From Magnetovibrio sp. (GTDB lineage Bacteria > Pseudomonadota > Alphaproteobacteria > Rhodospirillales > Casp-alpha2): a DNA stretch of 64,000 nt. The DNA is taken from the NCBI GenBank assembly GCA_002722175.1, contig PBKU01000038.1:20690-84689 (forward strand). The letters run 5' to 3'. How positions within the stretch are numbered: position 1 is the stretch's first letter; each line of letters starts with the position of its first letter. Of the stretch, positions 52,948 through 62,440 are shown one piece after another. The notes under the pieces were generated by a model, which made no database searches, was not told the DNA's origin, and saw only the letters and a program-made list of their open reading frames with translations. Position numbers and translations under genes: made by a program.

Positions 52948-54291
52948 TTATCCAGAGTTCATAACTGTTGGTTGACAAAACTGACCCCGGCGCTTTAGTT
53001 TTTTACAAACGGCCTCTGCTCTCTTGACAGTTGAAAAAGGTCCGACTTTAAGCCGGTAATAAATCCCTTTCTTACCGAGATCGACACGTGCCACCTTGTG
53101 CCCTAGCTTGCCAATGACTTTCCCATGCGAACGCTTTATTTTTTTCCACCCATTTTCAGCCTTATTTTTTGAACGGAAAGAAGCAAGATGAATAGCAGGC
53201 TGGGGTGAAGATAACGGAAGTTTTCTACCTGCTAATTTCTTTGCCTTGCCCTTAGATCCTAATCTAGAAACTCCACTCACAGGCGAAACAGTTAATTCTA
53301 TCGCTTGACGTTCACGTGAATATTCATCAGAGCTAATATAACCATTGTCTCGTAATTGTTCTAAACGGCGCACAGCATCCGCTGCCTCCATTAAACCTTT
53401 AGGAGGCAAACCGGGTTCAGCCACAATGACGGGAGAAGACGGCATTAATGCGTCGACTATCATAGCACGCTCGTTAGCATGCTGTGATGCAGAAATAGCT
53501 CTCATCCCCAAAGCTCGGCCTATTGCTCGCAGTCTCGCTGATATTTGCTCAGTTGTTGGCACTGGCCGGCCTAAACCGGCTGCTGGTGGGGGTGATGTGA
53601 GTGGAAGCAAAGCCCCAATGTTCGCCTGTCGCCGAGCTGCAAATTCCTGGGGCGTTAGAAGGCCTTGGTCACGCAGTGCACGAAGGGTAGAAAAACGGGA
53701 CATAATATTTGAATCCTTACCTGTAAATTTGCCTATAGATTGAGCGTCGTCACCTAATCTTGATAACGAGCCCACACTGTTAAGACTATTACGCCCAAGA
53801 ACGGGTGCCGTTTTCGTCTCACCTCCAATTTTTCCTAATGGCGCTGTGGGTGGGGCCCCTGCCATCGTTGATGGCGTCCCACCAGTATCTAGCAACGAAA
53901 GATTCACACTTGCAATCTGTGAAATTGGCCGGGTTGTTAGTGTGTTCCAAACGACGAATTGCAAAGATTCGTCAGGGTGCAAGGCAAGAACAGCTTCATA
54001 CATTTGTCTCGCTTTCACAATCTGGCCTGTGTTTTGATAGAGAATTCCTGCACCAAGCAACGCTTCTACGTCTCGTGGGTCTTTTCCAAGTGCTTTTTTA
54101 AAATATCCTTCAGCCGTCACAAAATTACCTTTCGCAAGCGCAGCTATCCCCATTTCGGCGTTTGTGTTTTCACGAAAGGGCGACTGCGACCAAAAATCAG
54201 CTGAAAATAAATCGCTTTCAATGACAGTACATGCACTTACTGTTTTTAACAAAATTAGACCTAGCACAAAACGTAGGATTGATTTCGGCAC
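52948..54291 (-). CDS. lipoprotein with TPR, SHOCT-like and SPOR domains
   Basis: 447-residue envelope lipoprotein. Lipobox VSAC gives Cys21. A TPR pair is seen near 48-110 (ALAKGNFVTAEGYFKKAL, ALLGAGILYQNTGQIVKA). Two SHOCT-like helices follow: LRALRDQGLLTPQEFAARRQ (near 203) and LEQLRDNGYISSDEYSRERQ (near 311). The C-terminal SPOR domain (about 365-445; IHLASFRSKNKAENGWKKI, YYRLKVGPFS) binds denuded peptidoglycan at septa. Probably tethers to the outer membrane and cell wall at division sites. Function beyond that is not known. Confidence 0.85.
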   Translation of the reverse strand: MPKSILRFVLGLILLKTVSACTVIESDLFSADFWSQSPFRENTNAEMGIAALAKGNFVTAEGYFKKALGKDPRDVEALLGAGILYQNTGQIVKARQMYEAVLALHPDESLQFVVWNTLTTRPISQIASVNLSLLDTGGTPSTMAGAPPTAPLGKIGGETKTAPVLGRNSLNSVGSLSRLGDDAQSIGKFTGKDSNIMSRFSTLRALRDQGLLTPQEFAARRQANIGALLPLTSPPPAAGLGRPVPTTEQISARLRAIGRALGMRAISASQHANERAMIVDALMPSSPVIVAEPGLPPKGLMEAADAVRRLEQLRDNGYISSDEYSRERQAIELTVSPVSGVSRLGSKGKAKKLAGRKLPLSSPQPAIHLASFRSKNKAENGWKKIKRSHGKVIGKLGHKVARVDLGKKGIYYRLKVGPFSTVKRAEAVCKKLKRRGQFCQPTVMNSG

Positions 54292-54749
54292 GTTCCACGT
54301 CTCCTACTTAACCTTTCCAGTACAATGCTATAAATTGAACTTAAAAAAATAGCAACACACTATACAGTATAATACCCTAATTATAGCGTGGTCGGCTAGA
54401 AATAATGCTACTTATAGTACTATTTTCACCATAGAACGCGGATTTTTCCAAAAATTTTCTTACTTTTTAGATTTTTTCTAGATTTTTGAGAGGATATGAC
54501 TTTATAAAAAGATAGATTTGGGGGAATCACAAAAAGCTTAAAATCGAATTTCTTAACCAGCATAGAAGGCTGATAGAAAAAACCCGAACGATTTATAGCC
54601 TCTATCTCTCTACAAACTATTTCTCCCTCACGCCCGAAGGCGTTTTTCTGTTAGGAAATCGCTTTTGCAATCAAGATCTTTTGTGCGGACAGGTAAAACG
54701 CTAATAGCATAATTTCTGAAAATTCTTAGACCTCATTTTTAGAATATTT
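54292..54749. other. 458-base A+T-rich intergenic region
   Basis: Divides the SPOR lipoprotein gene (upstream on the minus strand) from the tartrate dehydrogenase-like gene's stop. No open frame over about 30 codons is visible. The one clear element is the plus-strand terminator-like hairpin at 54630-54643. The promoter for the SPOR gene must lie near 54300-54380, where TATACA and TATAAT-like hexamers are frequent. Confidence 0.45.
54630..54643 (+). terminator. plus-strand terminator-like hairpin with no annotated gene upstream
   Basis: ACGCC-CGAA-GGCGT is a 5-bp G+C-rich stem with a tetraloop followed by TTTTT on the plus strand. No plus-strand gene precedes it for over 1.7 kb, so it may end a small RNA, or terminate antisense transcription from the tartrate dehydrogenase side. 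On the minus strand the loop is TTCG and no T-run follows. Confidence 0.45.
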
Positions 54750-55811
54750 TTATAGGTTGGCTGCTATTACTTTTCCTAACTCTTGAGTTGTCGAATTGCC
54801 ACCCATGTCTGGCGTTTTGCAGTCAGATGTACGTAATGTTTCTTCAATAGCCGATACAATGTCAGCTGCTGCCTCCAAACACCCAAGATGCTCAAGCATC
54901 ATTGCTGCCGACCAGATCTGACCGATAGGATTAGCTATTCCTCGACCAGCAATATCTGGAGCTGACCCGTGAACAGGCTCGAAGCATGAAGGGTAATTCC
55001 GTTCTGGATTAATATTTCCCGATGGGGCTATCCCAATCGTACCTGTAATGGCTGGACCTAAGTCGGACAAGATATCGCCAAAAAGATTGGATGCAACGAT
55101 CACATCAAACCAGTCTGGGTGGAGAACGAAATGTGCCGACAATATATCGATATGAAACTGATCAGTAGAAACTTCTGGATACTCCATCGCTATTTCCTTA
55201 AACCTGGCATCCCAGTACGGCATGGAGTGTAAAATCCCATTTGATTTGGTGGCCGACGTGACATGCTTGCGTTTGCGGCCCTTGGCTAAATTAAAAGCAG
55301 CATGCATAACTCGGCCTGTTCCTTTACGGGTAAAAACACTTTGTTGAACCGCCATCTCTTCAGGGGTATCTTTATATAGCAACCCTCCTATTTCTGAATA
55401 CTCCCCCTCATTGTTTTCGCGTACAACCAAAAAATCAATATCGCCATATTCGCGGTTTTTTAGAGGGCTTTTGAGCCCTTCAAACATGCGGACAGGTCGT
55501 AGATTCAAATATTGCCCGAACTTCCGACGTATAGGTATTAAGAGCCCCCAAAGTGATACATGGTCAGGCACACCAGGAAAACCGCATGCCCCAAGCAAAA
55601 TAGCATCACTACCTTGAATTTTCTCTAAACCATCATCTGGCATCATCGCTCCCTTTTCATTGAAGCGTTTACAACTCCAGTCTTTTGTATCAAATGAAAA
55701 TTTGAGATTGTATTTTTTTTCTACGGCCCTGAGAATATTAATGGCTTCCGGCATTACCTCTTTGCCGATTCCATCCCCGGGGATCACACAAATGTTAAAA
55801 TTTCTGTTCAC
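54750..55811 (-). CDS. tartrate/D-malate dehydrogenase-like beta-decarboxylating dehydrogenase
   Basis: 353-residue NAD-dependent enzyme of the isocitrate/isopropylmalate dehydrogenase family. IPGDGIGKEV at the start, RENNEGEYSEIGG, the GRVMHAAFNLAKGRKRKHVTSATKSNG stretch and GSAPDIAGRGIANPIG are visible; the TSATKSNG form is typical of tartrate dehydrogenase/decarboxylase and D-malate dehydrogenase. GTG 55811 is favoured because AGGAAC lies about 10 bases upstream and conserved sequence starts there; an ATG at 55850 would add 13 residues. It is downstream of the second peptide-type ABC operon on the same strand. Confidence 0.85.
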   Translation of the reverse strand: MNRNFNICVIPGDGIGKEVMPEAINILRAVEKKYNLKFSFDTKDWSCKRFNEKGAMMPDDGLEKIQGSDAILLGACGFPGVPDHVSLWGLLIPIRRKFGQYLNLRPVRMFEGLKSPLKNREYGDIDFLVVRENNEGEYSEIGGLLYKDTPEEMAVQQSVFTRKGTGRVMHAAFNLAKGRKRKHVTSATKSNGILHSMPYWDARFKEIAMEYPEVSTDQFHIDILSAHFVLHPDWFDVIVASNLFGDILSDLGPAITGTIGIAPSGNINPERNYPSCFEPVHGSAPDIAGRGIANPIGQIWSAAMMLEHLGCLEAAADIVSAIEETLRTSDCKTPDMGGNSTTQELGKVIAANL

Positions 55812-56018
55812 TTGCGGTTTGTTCCTGTTAATATTTAAGCGAAGTACCATACATGCAATTTAGTTAAAGTAACAAGTTACAAAGGCAAAATGAAATAACC
55901 GCATAACTTGTATTTCGACCTATTCAAAAACATGTCATTATCTATTTTCAAGCTGTAATAACTTCCTTACGCTAACCTGATAAGCTTGATTGCACGAGGT
56001 CGAACAAATTGTAGAAAA

Positions 56019-57662
56019 TTAAGTTCCAATACTATCGGCAGTTGGAGCCTCGCCCTTCTTGCGTCGACTGACCAGGTCATCCAGCCAGCCCGGTTCCATC
56101 TCAGGAACTGATGAAAGTAGCAACTCAGTATAAGGTGCAAATGGCGGAGAAAGAATCGCTTCCTTGCCGCCCTGTTCTACAACCCTCCCCTGGTGCATGA
56201 CTACAATCTCGTCCGCAATTGCTTTTACAGTTGCTATATCGTGAGTGATAAACAGATAGGAAACGTCAAGTTTCTTCTGCAGATTAAGAAGAAGATCAAG
56301 AATCCCTTCTGCTACCAGCTGATCAAGCGCGGAAGTCACCTCATCACAAATGATTAGATCCGGATTCGCCGCTAGCGCCCTCGCAATGCAAACCCGCTGT
56401 TTTTCGCCACCTGACAATTGAGCTGGGTAACGTTCAGAGAACTCTTCGGGCAGTTCAATCTGACGCAGCAACTCAAAAACACGCGTATCACGTGCCTCAG
56501 GCTTCATCCCAAGATAAAATTCTAATGGTCGCCCAATAATTTCCTTAACCCTATGACGTGGGTTCATTGCAACATCAGCCATCTGATAAATCATCTGGAT
56601 TGACTGAAGCGCATTTACAGGGCGCGTTTTCAGTTCCGCTGTCAAGAGGTCCCCGTTAAACTTAATAGAGCCCCGGTCAGGTGGCAACAAACCCGTGATT
56701 ACGCGAGCTAGGGTGCTTTTCCCACTTCCAGATTCACCAACAATGGCAACCGTTCTACCTCTCACAACCTTAATATTAATATCTTCAAGAACATTGAATG
56801 TCATCCCAGGATACCGTGCTGAAATATTTTCGATGTGAAGCTGTATATTTTCTTCTCTGTCTTGGTTTTTTCTGGCGCGCTCAGAGCGGACATTTAATAA
56901 TTGCCTCGTATATTCTTCCTGTGGATCTGATAACAGGTCACTTGCCTTGCCCTCCTCAATCAAATCTCCGTACCTTAATACCATAATCCGATCAGCCATT
57001 TGAGCAACAACAGCGAGATCGTGGCTAATATAGATAGCTGCTACTTGGTGGGCTTTAACCGCTTCTTTAATAGCACCAAGAACTTCTATTTGGGTGGTCA
57101 CATCTAATGCGGTAGTTGGTTCATCAAAGACAATTATATCTGGGCTAGAACCTAGAGCCATTGCAGTCATTGCACGTTGAAGTTGCCCTCCAGAAACCTG
57201 GTGAGGGTAACGGTTACCAATAAGTTCGGGTTCAGGCAGATGGAGCTGCCTAAAAAGTTCAACGCAAGAGGCCCGCGCTTCCTCAGCACTCATTTTTCCA
57301 TGTTGTACAGGCGATTCGGCAAATTGCTCGAACAAAGTGTGGGCAGGATTAAAAGAGGCCGCGGCACTCTGCGCCACGTAGGCCACTTTGTTGCCTCTTA
57401 TACTTCGCAATCCAGAGTCCGGTTTTCCAACTAACTCCATCCCGTTAAGCATAATGGAACCTGAAACAATCCGACATCCAGGTTTCGTATATCCTAAGGC
57501 AGACAGACCAAATGTCGACTTTCCCGCTCCTGACTCTCCTATCAGCCCAATAATTTCGCCTCGATCGAGGGTCATCGATAGCCTATGGACTATAGGTTTC
57601 CATTCACCTTCAATATCAGCCTCAATCAGGAGGTCTTTGATGTCAAGCAGTGTTCCCGTCAC
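56019..57662 (-). CDS. peptide-type ABC transporter, fused double ATPase (DppD-DppF)
   Basis: 547-residue protein with both peptide-importer ATPases on one chain. Domain 1: Walker A GESGAGKST (near 39), signature VSGGQLQRAMT, Walker [13 protein letters not shown]. Domain 2: Walker A GESGSGKST (near 315), signature LSGGEKQRVCIARAL, Walker B LIICDEVTSALD and a final H-loop THDIA. Unlike the first importer in this window, where the subunits are separate. It starts 11 bases after the permease stop. Confidence 0.93.
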   Translation of the reverse strand: MTGTLLDIKDLLIEADIEGEWKPIVHRLSMTLDRGEIIGLIGESGAGKSTFGLSALGYTKPGCRIVSGSIMLNGMELVGKPDSGLRSIRGNKVAYVAQSAAASFNPAHTLFEQFAESPVQHGKMSAEEARASCVELFRQLHLPEPELIGNRYPHQVSGGQLQRAMTAMALGSSPDIIVFDEPTTALDVTTQIEVLGAIKEAVKAHQVAAIYISHDLAVVAQMADRIMVLRYGDLIEEGKASDLLSDPQEEYTRQLLNVRSERARKNQDREENIQLHIENISARYPGMTFNVLEDINIKVVRGRTVAIVGESGSGKSTLARVITGLLPPDRGSIKFNGDLLTAELKTRPVNALQSIQMIYQMADVAMNPRHRVKEIIGRPLEFYLGMKPEARDTRVFELLRQIELPEEFSERYPAQLSGGEKQRVCIARALAANPDLIICDEVTSALDQLVAEGILDLLLNLQKKLDVSYLFITHDIATVKAIADEIVVMHQGRVVEQGGKEAILSPPFAPYTELLLSSVPEMEPGWLDDLVSRRKKGEAPTADSIGT

Positions 57663-57673
57663 TCCGCCTTCTC

Positions 57674-58507
57674 CTATTGATCGTCCCTTAGCCCACTAGC
57701 CTTATGAACCCAACGATCAATTAAAAGATTAATCCCTATCGTTAAAATTGCAATGCATGCAGCAGGTAGTAGAGAATGGAGAAACCCCCAGGCTATACCG
57801 TCAGCATTACCGCGCACCATTGCGCCCCAGTCAGCTAATGGAGGTTGAAGTCCCAACCCAAGAAAGCTCAAACTGCTAATTAATAGGAAAACAAAACAAA
57901 AGCGTAACCCAAACTCTGCAGCTAATGGGGTTAGTGCGTTAGGCAAAATCTCCTTGTGCATCACCCACCAAAGATTTTCGCCGCGCAGTCGAGCCGCCTC
58001 TATATAATCCATTACCTCAATATCCATTGCAACCGCTCTGGCTATTCGAAACACCGGCATAGTGTAAATTATGCCGATAACAAGCACGAGAGTTGTTACA
58101 GCTGTTCCTAGTGCCGATAGAAAAATCAACGATGCAATAAGAGTGGGAATAGAGATGCATACATCCACCAAACGACAGAGGACCTGGTCGGTGACACCAC
58201 CCATTGTAGCTGCAATAAACCCCAGCAAAGCCCCTGCAAGAAAAGCAACTGTAGTTGAAAGCAAGGCAAGCGCTATCGTATTTCGTGCCCCGAAAATCAG
58301 ACGGGTCAAGATATCTCGCCCGATCTGGTCAGTCCCAAAAATAAATTTTCCGCCTATGGGTTCCCAGACATCTCCCACAATTTGACTCTCACTGTAGGGA
58401 GCAAGCCAGGGTGCAAAAATTCCGCAAAATGCCATACAACAAACAATAAATAAGCCAATGCGCGCGCTAAAATTTAATTCCTTTAGAAAGGTTACAGGAC
58501 CCATCAT
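57674..58507 (-). CDS. peptide-type ABC transporter permease, DppC-like
   Basis: 277-residue inner-membrane permease. IFGTDQIGRDILTRLIFGARN and the EAA loop ARLRGENLWWVMHKEILPN are the family blocks; six TM helices are visible. ATG 58507 (or 58504) sits 7 bases after AGGAA, overlapping the end of the preceding gene region; the GTG at 58510 is less likely. Partner of the DppB-like permease. Confidence 0.92.
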   Translation of the reverse strand: MMGPVTFLKELNFSARIGLFIVCCMAFCGIFAPWLAPYSESQIVGDVWEPIGGKFIFGTDQIGRDILTRLIFGARNTIALALLSTTVAFLAGALLGFIAATMGGVTDQVLCRLVDVCISIPTLIASLIFLSALGTAVTTLVLVIGIIYTMPVFRIARAVAMDIEVMDYIEAARLRGENLWWVMHKEILPNALTPLAAEFGLRFCFVFLLISSLSFLGLGLQPPLADWGAMVRGNADGIAWGFLHSLLPAACIAILTIGINLLIDRWVHKASGLRDDQ

Positions 58508-58510
58508 CAC

Positions 58511-59470
58511 CTATTTCCTGTAACGCAGTCGCGGATTGGCAAGCATTGATAAGATATCTGCAACCAAAAATAGAACGACATATACGGTGGCAAAAACCAT
58601 TGCCGTACCCTGGACAATTGGCAGATCTCTTAGCATTACACTTTCAACGGTTAGGGCTCCTAAGCCCGGATAAACGAACACCACTTCAATTACAACGCAC
58701 CCGACCACCATGTAACCGAGATTAAGGACGACAACCTGGATAATTGGAGCCCAGGCATTAGGAAGAGCATGTTTTATAATGATTCTACTTGGCTTCATTC
58801 CTTTTAATTTAGCCATCTCGATGTAGGGACTAGCAAGTAAATTAACAATCGATGCACGGGTCATACGCATCATGTGAGCGACAGTGACCAATGTCAGTGT
58901 CATTATGGGTAGAGCCGAAACATAAAGTCGAGACCAGAATCCCGCCGCACTTTCAACATCTGATATTGCCGGGAACCAATTGTTGCTGACCGCAAATATT
59001 GCCATTAAGATGTAGCCAACAAAAAATTCAGGTGATGAGATAGCGGCCAACGTACTTGAAGAAATGGCATGATCCAGGGCACTATTACGATAAAGCGCTG
59101 CGACCACGCCAAGGAAGATACCCAACGGAACAGCGAATATTGCAGCTGCTGTTGCTAGGTAAAAAGTATTCCCCATTCTTTTGCTCAGTAATTCCGACAC
59201 TTCACGCTTGTTTGCCAATGAAGTTCCAAAATCTCCCTGGACCACATTGAAGAGCCAATCAAGGTAGCGTACGTATACTGGTTGGTTAAGCCCTAGCTGG
59301 GCCTGGCATGCTGCAACGGTTTCTGGCGACGCAGCCTGACCAAGAACAGCTGAACAAACATCACCCGCCAATGCCTCAACCCCCACAGTTATAAGGATAG
59401 AAACTCCAAACAAGATGAATAGGCCCATCGTAAGGCGCTTAAGAATTATTATTGGCAACGTATTGTTCAT
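58511..59470 (-). CDS. peptide-type ABC transporter permease, DppB-like
   Basis: 319-residue inner-membrane permease with six TM helices. LNQPVYVRYLDWLFNVVQGDFGTSL and the EAA loop AKLKGMKPSRIIIKHALPNA are visible, followed by VVIEVVFVYPGLGALTVE. A structured 94-base gap with a long hairpin separates it from the binding-protein gene upstream. Confidence 0.92.
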   Translation of the reverse strand: MNNTLPIIILKRLTMGLFILFGVSILITVGVEALAGDVCSAVLGQAASPETVAACQAQLGLNQPVYVRYLDWLFNVVQGDFGTSLANKREVSELLSKRMGNTFYLATAAAIFAVPLGIFLGVVAALYRNSALDHAISSSTLAAISSPEFFVGYILMAIFAVSNNWFPAISDVESAAGFWSRLYVSALPIMTLTLVTVAHMMRMTRASIVNLLASPYIEMAKLKGMKPSRIIIKHALPNAWAPIIQVVVLNLGYMVVGCVVIEVVFVYPGLGALTVESVMLRDLPIVQGTAMVFATVYVVLFLVADILSMLANPRLRYRK

Positions 59471-59490
59471 ATCGAAAAAACGAACCTAGG

Positions 59491-59544
59491 CGTAAGAGGG
59501 CAGCCACCCCTTTTGGGTGACTACTCCACTGTCATTCTCTTACG
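59491..59544 (-). other. intercistronic stem-loop between binding protein and permease genes
   Basis: Outer arms CGTAAGAG (59491-59498) and CTCTTACG (59537-59544) match perfectly and enclose an inner hairpin (CACCC/GGGTG around 59505-59519). No T-run follows on the minus strand. It occupies the same operon position as the hairpin at 13921-13948 although the sequences differ. Confidence 0.55.
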
Positions 59545-59564
59545 TGTAAAGCCTCCGTTGGATT

Positions 59565-61181
59565 TTACAGAAACCACCAACGTGCAACACTTCGGCACCC
59601 ATCAAGTTCAAAATTTCCAGCCAGTTTTGCTGGTCTACCCAGTTTATCAGATGCCGCATCAACACTCTTCACGAAACAAGGAATTACACTACCCCCTTCA
59701 TCGCGGCAAATGCTTTGCATTTCCTTATAGATGGCTGAGCGTTTCGCTTCGTCCAGCTCAGCGCGGCCCTTTACTAACAGTTCTTCAAACCGCTTATGGT
59801 CCCAGAACGTTTCTGTCCAGTTTCCACCAGCCTTCCAACCAATGGTAAACATCCAGTCCGCTGTTGGACGACCGCTCCAATAACTTGCGCTCCAGGGAAC
59901 CTTCATCCAGACGTTGGACCAGTAGCCGTCGTCTGAAACACGCTTAACTGTCAAGTTGATCCCTGCTGGCTTTAGAGACTCTGCATAAAGCTGCGTTGCA
60001 TCAACCGCCCCGGCAAAAGCCGCATCAGATGCTGACATCTCCACATCCAGACTGCTCATACCAGCCTGTTTAAGGTGCCATTTTGCCTTATCAGGGTCGT
60101 ATTTCCTCTGAGGCAGGTCTGATGCATGGTAATTCTGTGAAGCACCAATTGGATGGTCATTCCCCAATGCGCCATAGCCACGTAACACCGTATCAATAAA
60201 AACCTTACGATCCATCCCAAGTTTCAATGCCATTCGCACGTTATTGTCATTAAAGGGCTTTTGCCGAACATCCATTGGGTATGTGTAATGCTTAGTCCCT
60301 TCAGTCTCCAACACTTCAACTCCAGGCTTTTTGCCTAATAATTTCGCGGTCTTCAAATCACATCGTGCAATTGCATCAACCTGCCCTGTTGACATTGCAT
60401 TCATCCGGGCATTTGCGTCGTTTAAGGCAAGCAGGGTTGCTTCATCGAAATTGCCTTCATCTGCCTTAAAATAGTTTGGATTTCGAACTAAATGAGCCCT
60501 GACCCCTGGTTCAAACGTCTTAATACTATAGGGTCCGGTGCCATCTCCGGCCATCCAATCAACTTTCCCACTTTTGTCAGCTGCACCAATTGTTATGTGA
60601 TAGTCACTAAGCAAGAAAGGAAAGTCGGCGTTACCGCTTTTCAATTTGAATATTATAGTGTTTGCATCATCCTTCTTTATTTCACCCATCGATTCTGCAA
60701 CTGACTTAGCAGCCGATTTAGATCCCTCGCCTCTGTGATGCTCAATCGAGGCTATAATATCATCTGCATCCAAAGTTTTACCGCTGTGAAACACAACGCC
60801 TTTGCGGACTTTCACTGTCCACGTTGCAGCATCCGCAGAGGGTTCCAGACTTTCAGCCAGTTCAGGAATCGCCTTACCGTTGGCGTCCACTTCAGTGACA
60901 CAATTTCGCACTGACCCCTGTGCCATGGTAATCATAAAATTGTCACTATTTGTCGCTGTGTCCATATTGTCGCCCGTATTCGCAGCAGGCAACCCAACCC
61001 TGTAGTGACCACCTTTCTTCGGCTTAGCATGTGCCGCTTTGGCATAAAGTGCCGGCGCGGCAGCCGCCAACCCCATCACAGCAGCTGCCCGCATAAATTC
61101 GCGTCGACTTAAGCTTCCACTAATCACGCGCTTCTGCAATTTTTCAATTTCTTGGAGCTTTTTACTTTCATTTCCAGACAT
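59565..61181 (-). CDS. ABC transporter substrate-binding protein, family 5, Tat-exported
   Basis: 538-residue periplasmic binding protein. The N terminus carries a twin-arginine signal SRREFMRAAAVMGLAAAAP (near 24-42), cleavage probably after KAAHA (residue 52). SBP_bac_5 blocks are TWTVKVRKGVVFHSGKTLDA and NVRMALKLGMDRKVFIDT. The AGAGGAGGA ribosome site ahead of ATG 61181 is near-consensus. Tat export implies folding, perhaps with a metal or other cofactor, before export. First gene of the importer operon; ligand unknown. Confidence 0.93.
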   Translation of the reverse strand: MSGNESKKLQEIEKLQKRVISGSLSRREFMRAAAVMGLAAAAPALYAKAAHAKPKKGGHYRVGLPAANTGDNMDTATNSDNFMITMAQGSVRNCVTEVDANGKAIPELAESLEPSADAATWTVKVRKGVVFHSGKTLDADDIIASIEHHRGEGSKSAAKSVAESMGEIKKDDANTIIFKLKSGNADFPFLLSDYHITIGAADKSGKVDWMAGDGTGPYSIKTFEPGVRAHLVRNPNYFKADEGNFDEATLLALNDANARMNAMSTGQVDAIARCDLKTAKLLGKKPGVEVLETEGTKHYTYPMDVRQKPFNDNNVRMALKLGMDRKVFIDTVLRGYGALGNDHPIGASQNYHASDLPQRKYDPDKAKWHLKQAGMSSLDVEMSASDAAFAGAVDATQLYAESLKPAGINLTVKRVSDDGYWSNVWMKVPWSASYWSGRPTADWMFTIGWKAGGNWTETFWDHKRFEELLVKGRAELDEAKRSAIYKEMQSICRDEGGSVIPCFVKSVDAASDKLGRPAKLAGNFELDGCRSVARWWFL

Positions 61182-61572
61182 ATGTTCCTCCTCTGATCGC
61201 CCGAAATATTGTTCTTTTAGTTTTTCTTAATTACAAAACTCACACACCATCATACCGTTCTTGAAGGTTCCGTAAATGCCAATTTTACGAGTTTACCCTT
61301 ATTCCTCTCGTTTAGCCAACTAATTTGGATTTTATCAACCCTTCCTCTGGCTATAACCCTACGAACTAGAATCGGACAAGAGCTACATCATCCATCACCT
61401 GTCAAATTGCTGATCCCAAATTAGAATCTTGATTGCAAATTAATTCCTGTCCAGACAACAATACACGGGGTCGCTGAACAAAGGCTTGTTTTGATGGAAA
61501 AACCCAATCAGAAATTAGGAACCTATACAAATTAGTCAGATTGAGAGAATCAAATTTGCCGGTTCTTACCTC
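61182..61572. other. 391-base intergenic region with a promoter candidate
   Basis: Lies between alaX (stop at 61573) and the binding-protein gene start. No coding frame is convincing. A minus-strand promoter-like pair lies at 61249-61276. The rest is A+T-rich without a clear repeat or RNA gene. Confidence 0.45.
61249..61276 (-). promoter_or_regulatory. possible sigma70-type promoter for the second ABC importer operon
   Basis: On the minus strand TTTACG and TATGAT are separated by 16 bases, about 68 bases upstream of the binding-protein start. The -10 is good, the -35 moderate. Confidence 0.35.
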
Positions 61573-62289
61573 TTAGTCATAATCTTCCAAATGAATATTA
61601 ACTCGCCGGTTATGCTTACCCTTGTTCTCAATTTTTCCAACCCGAATATGCCCAATTTCTCTTGTCCGAGCAACGTGAGTCCCACCGCACGGTTGCAGAT
61701 CCACCTCAGCTATTTCTAGCAACCTAACCTTCCCCGTACCGGTAGGGGGCTTCACTGACATGGTCCTCACCAGCTCAACGTTAGCCTGCATCTCTTGATC
61801 AGTAATCCAACGATGCTGTACTATATGGTCTTCAGAAATCAGCCGGTCAAACTCACTTTGTATTAATAATTTGTCAAGGCTCGTATCCGGTAAATCAAAA
61901 TCAATTCGGCTTTTTTCCTCTCCAACCTGGCCACCTGTCACGCCTCCCTCAATGATAGAACACAAAATGTGCATAGCGGTGTGCATTCGCATTAATTTAT
62001 AACGCCGATCCCAGTCAATCGTAGCTAAAATTTTTTCTCCGACTGAAATAGCGTTAGGATTACCGTCAATAATATGTAAAAGCTCACCCGTGTTCCGGTC
62101 TTTTATCGTATCAACAACCCGGAGCTTTCCCCCCTCTGTTGGCTCTAGCCACCCGCTATCGCCAGGCTGTCCTCCACCGGTTGGATAAAATACAGTGGCA
62201 TCAAGCTGAATACCATGCCCATCGATCGCTGTTACAACTGAATTACTGCTTTTTAAATAGCTATTTTCCCGGAATAATTCTTTGGTCAC
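61573..62289 (-). CDS. alaX: alanyl-tRNA editing protein AlaX
   Basis: 238-residue free-standing editing domain that hydrolyses mis-charged Ser-tRNA(Ala). The zinc-binding residues are visible: His103 and His107 in HTAMH, Cys201 and His205 in CGGTH, with the N-terminal glycine-rich FYPTGGGQPGDSG of AlaX type II. Translation starts at GTG 62289. It stands on the same strand as thiD and glmM, 151 bases downstream of thiD. Confidence 0.92.
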   Translation of the reverse strand: MTKELFRENSYLKSSNSVVTAIDGHGIQLDATVFYPTGGGQPGDSGWLEPTEGGKLRVVDTIKDRNTGELLHIIDGNPNAISVGEKILATIDWDRRYKLMRMHTAMHILCSIIEGGVTGGQVGEEKSRIDFDLPDTSLDKLLIQSEFDRLISEDHIVQHRWITDQEMQANVELVRTMSVKPPTGTGKVRLLEIAEVDLQPCGGTHVARTREIGHIRVGKIENKGKHNRRVNIHLEDYD

Positions 62290-62440
62290 TTTATTTAACT
62301 CATCTCTATTTTTTTAACGAATTAATAAATTAACTGCAAGTTCATTTAACTAGTCTTTCTAATACAAAGGCTTCCTTATGAAAACACAGCAACCCCCAAA
62401 AAAAAGAACCAACTGAAAATTACACATGCAAATTCCATTT

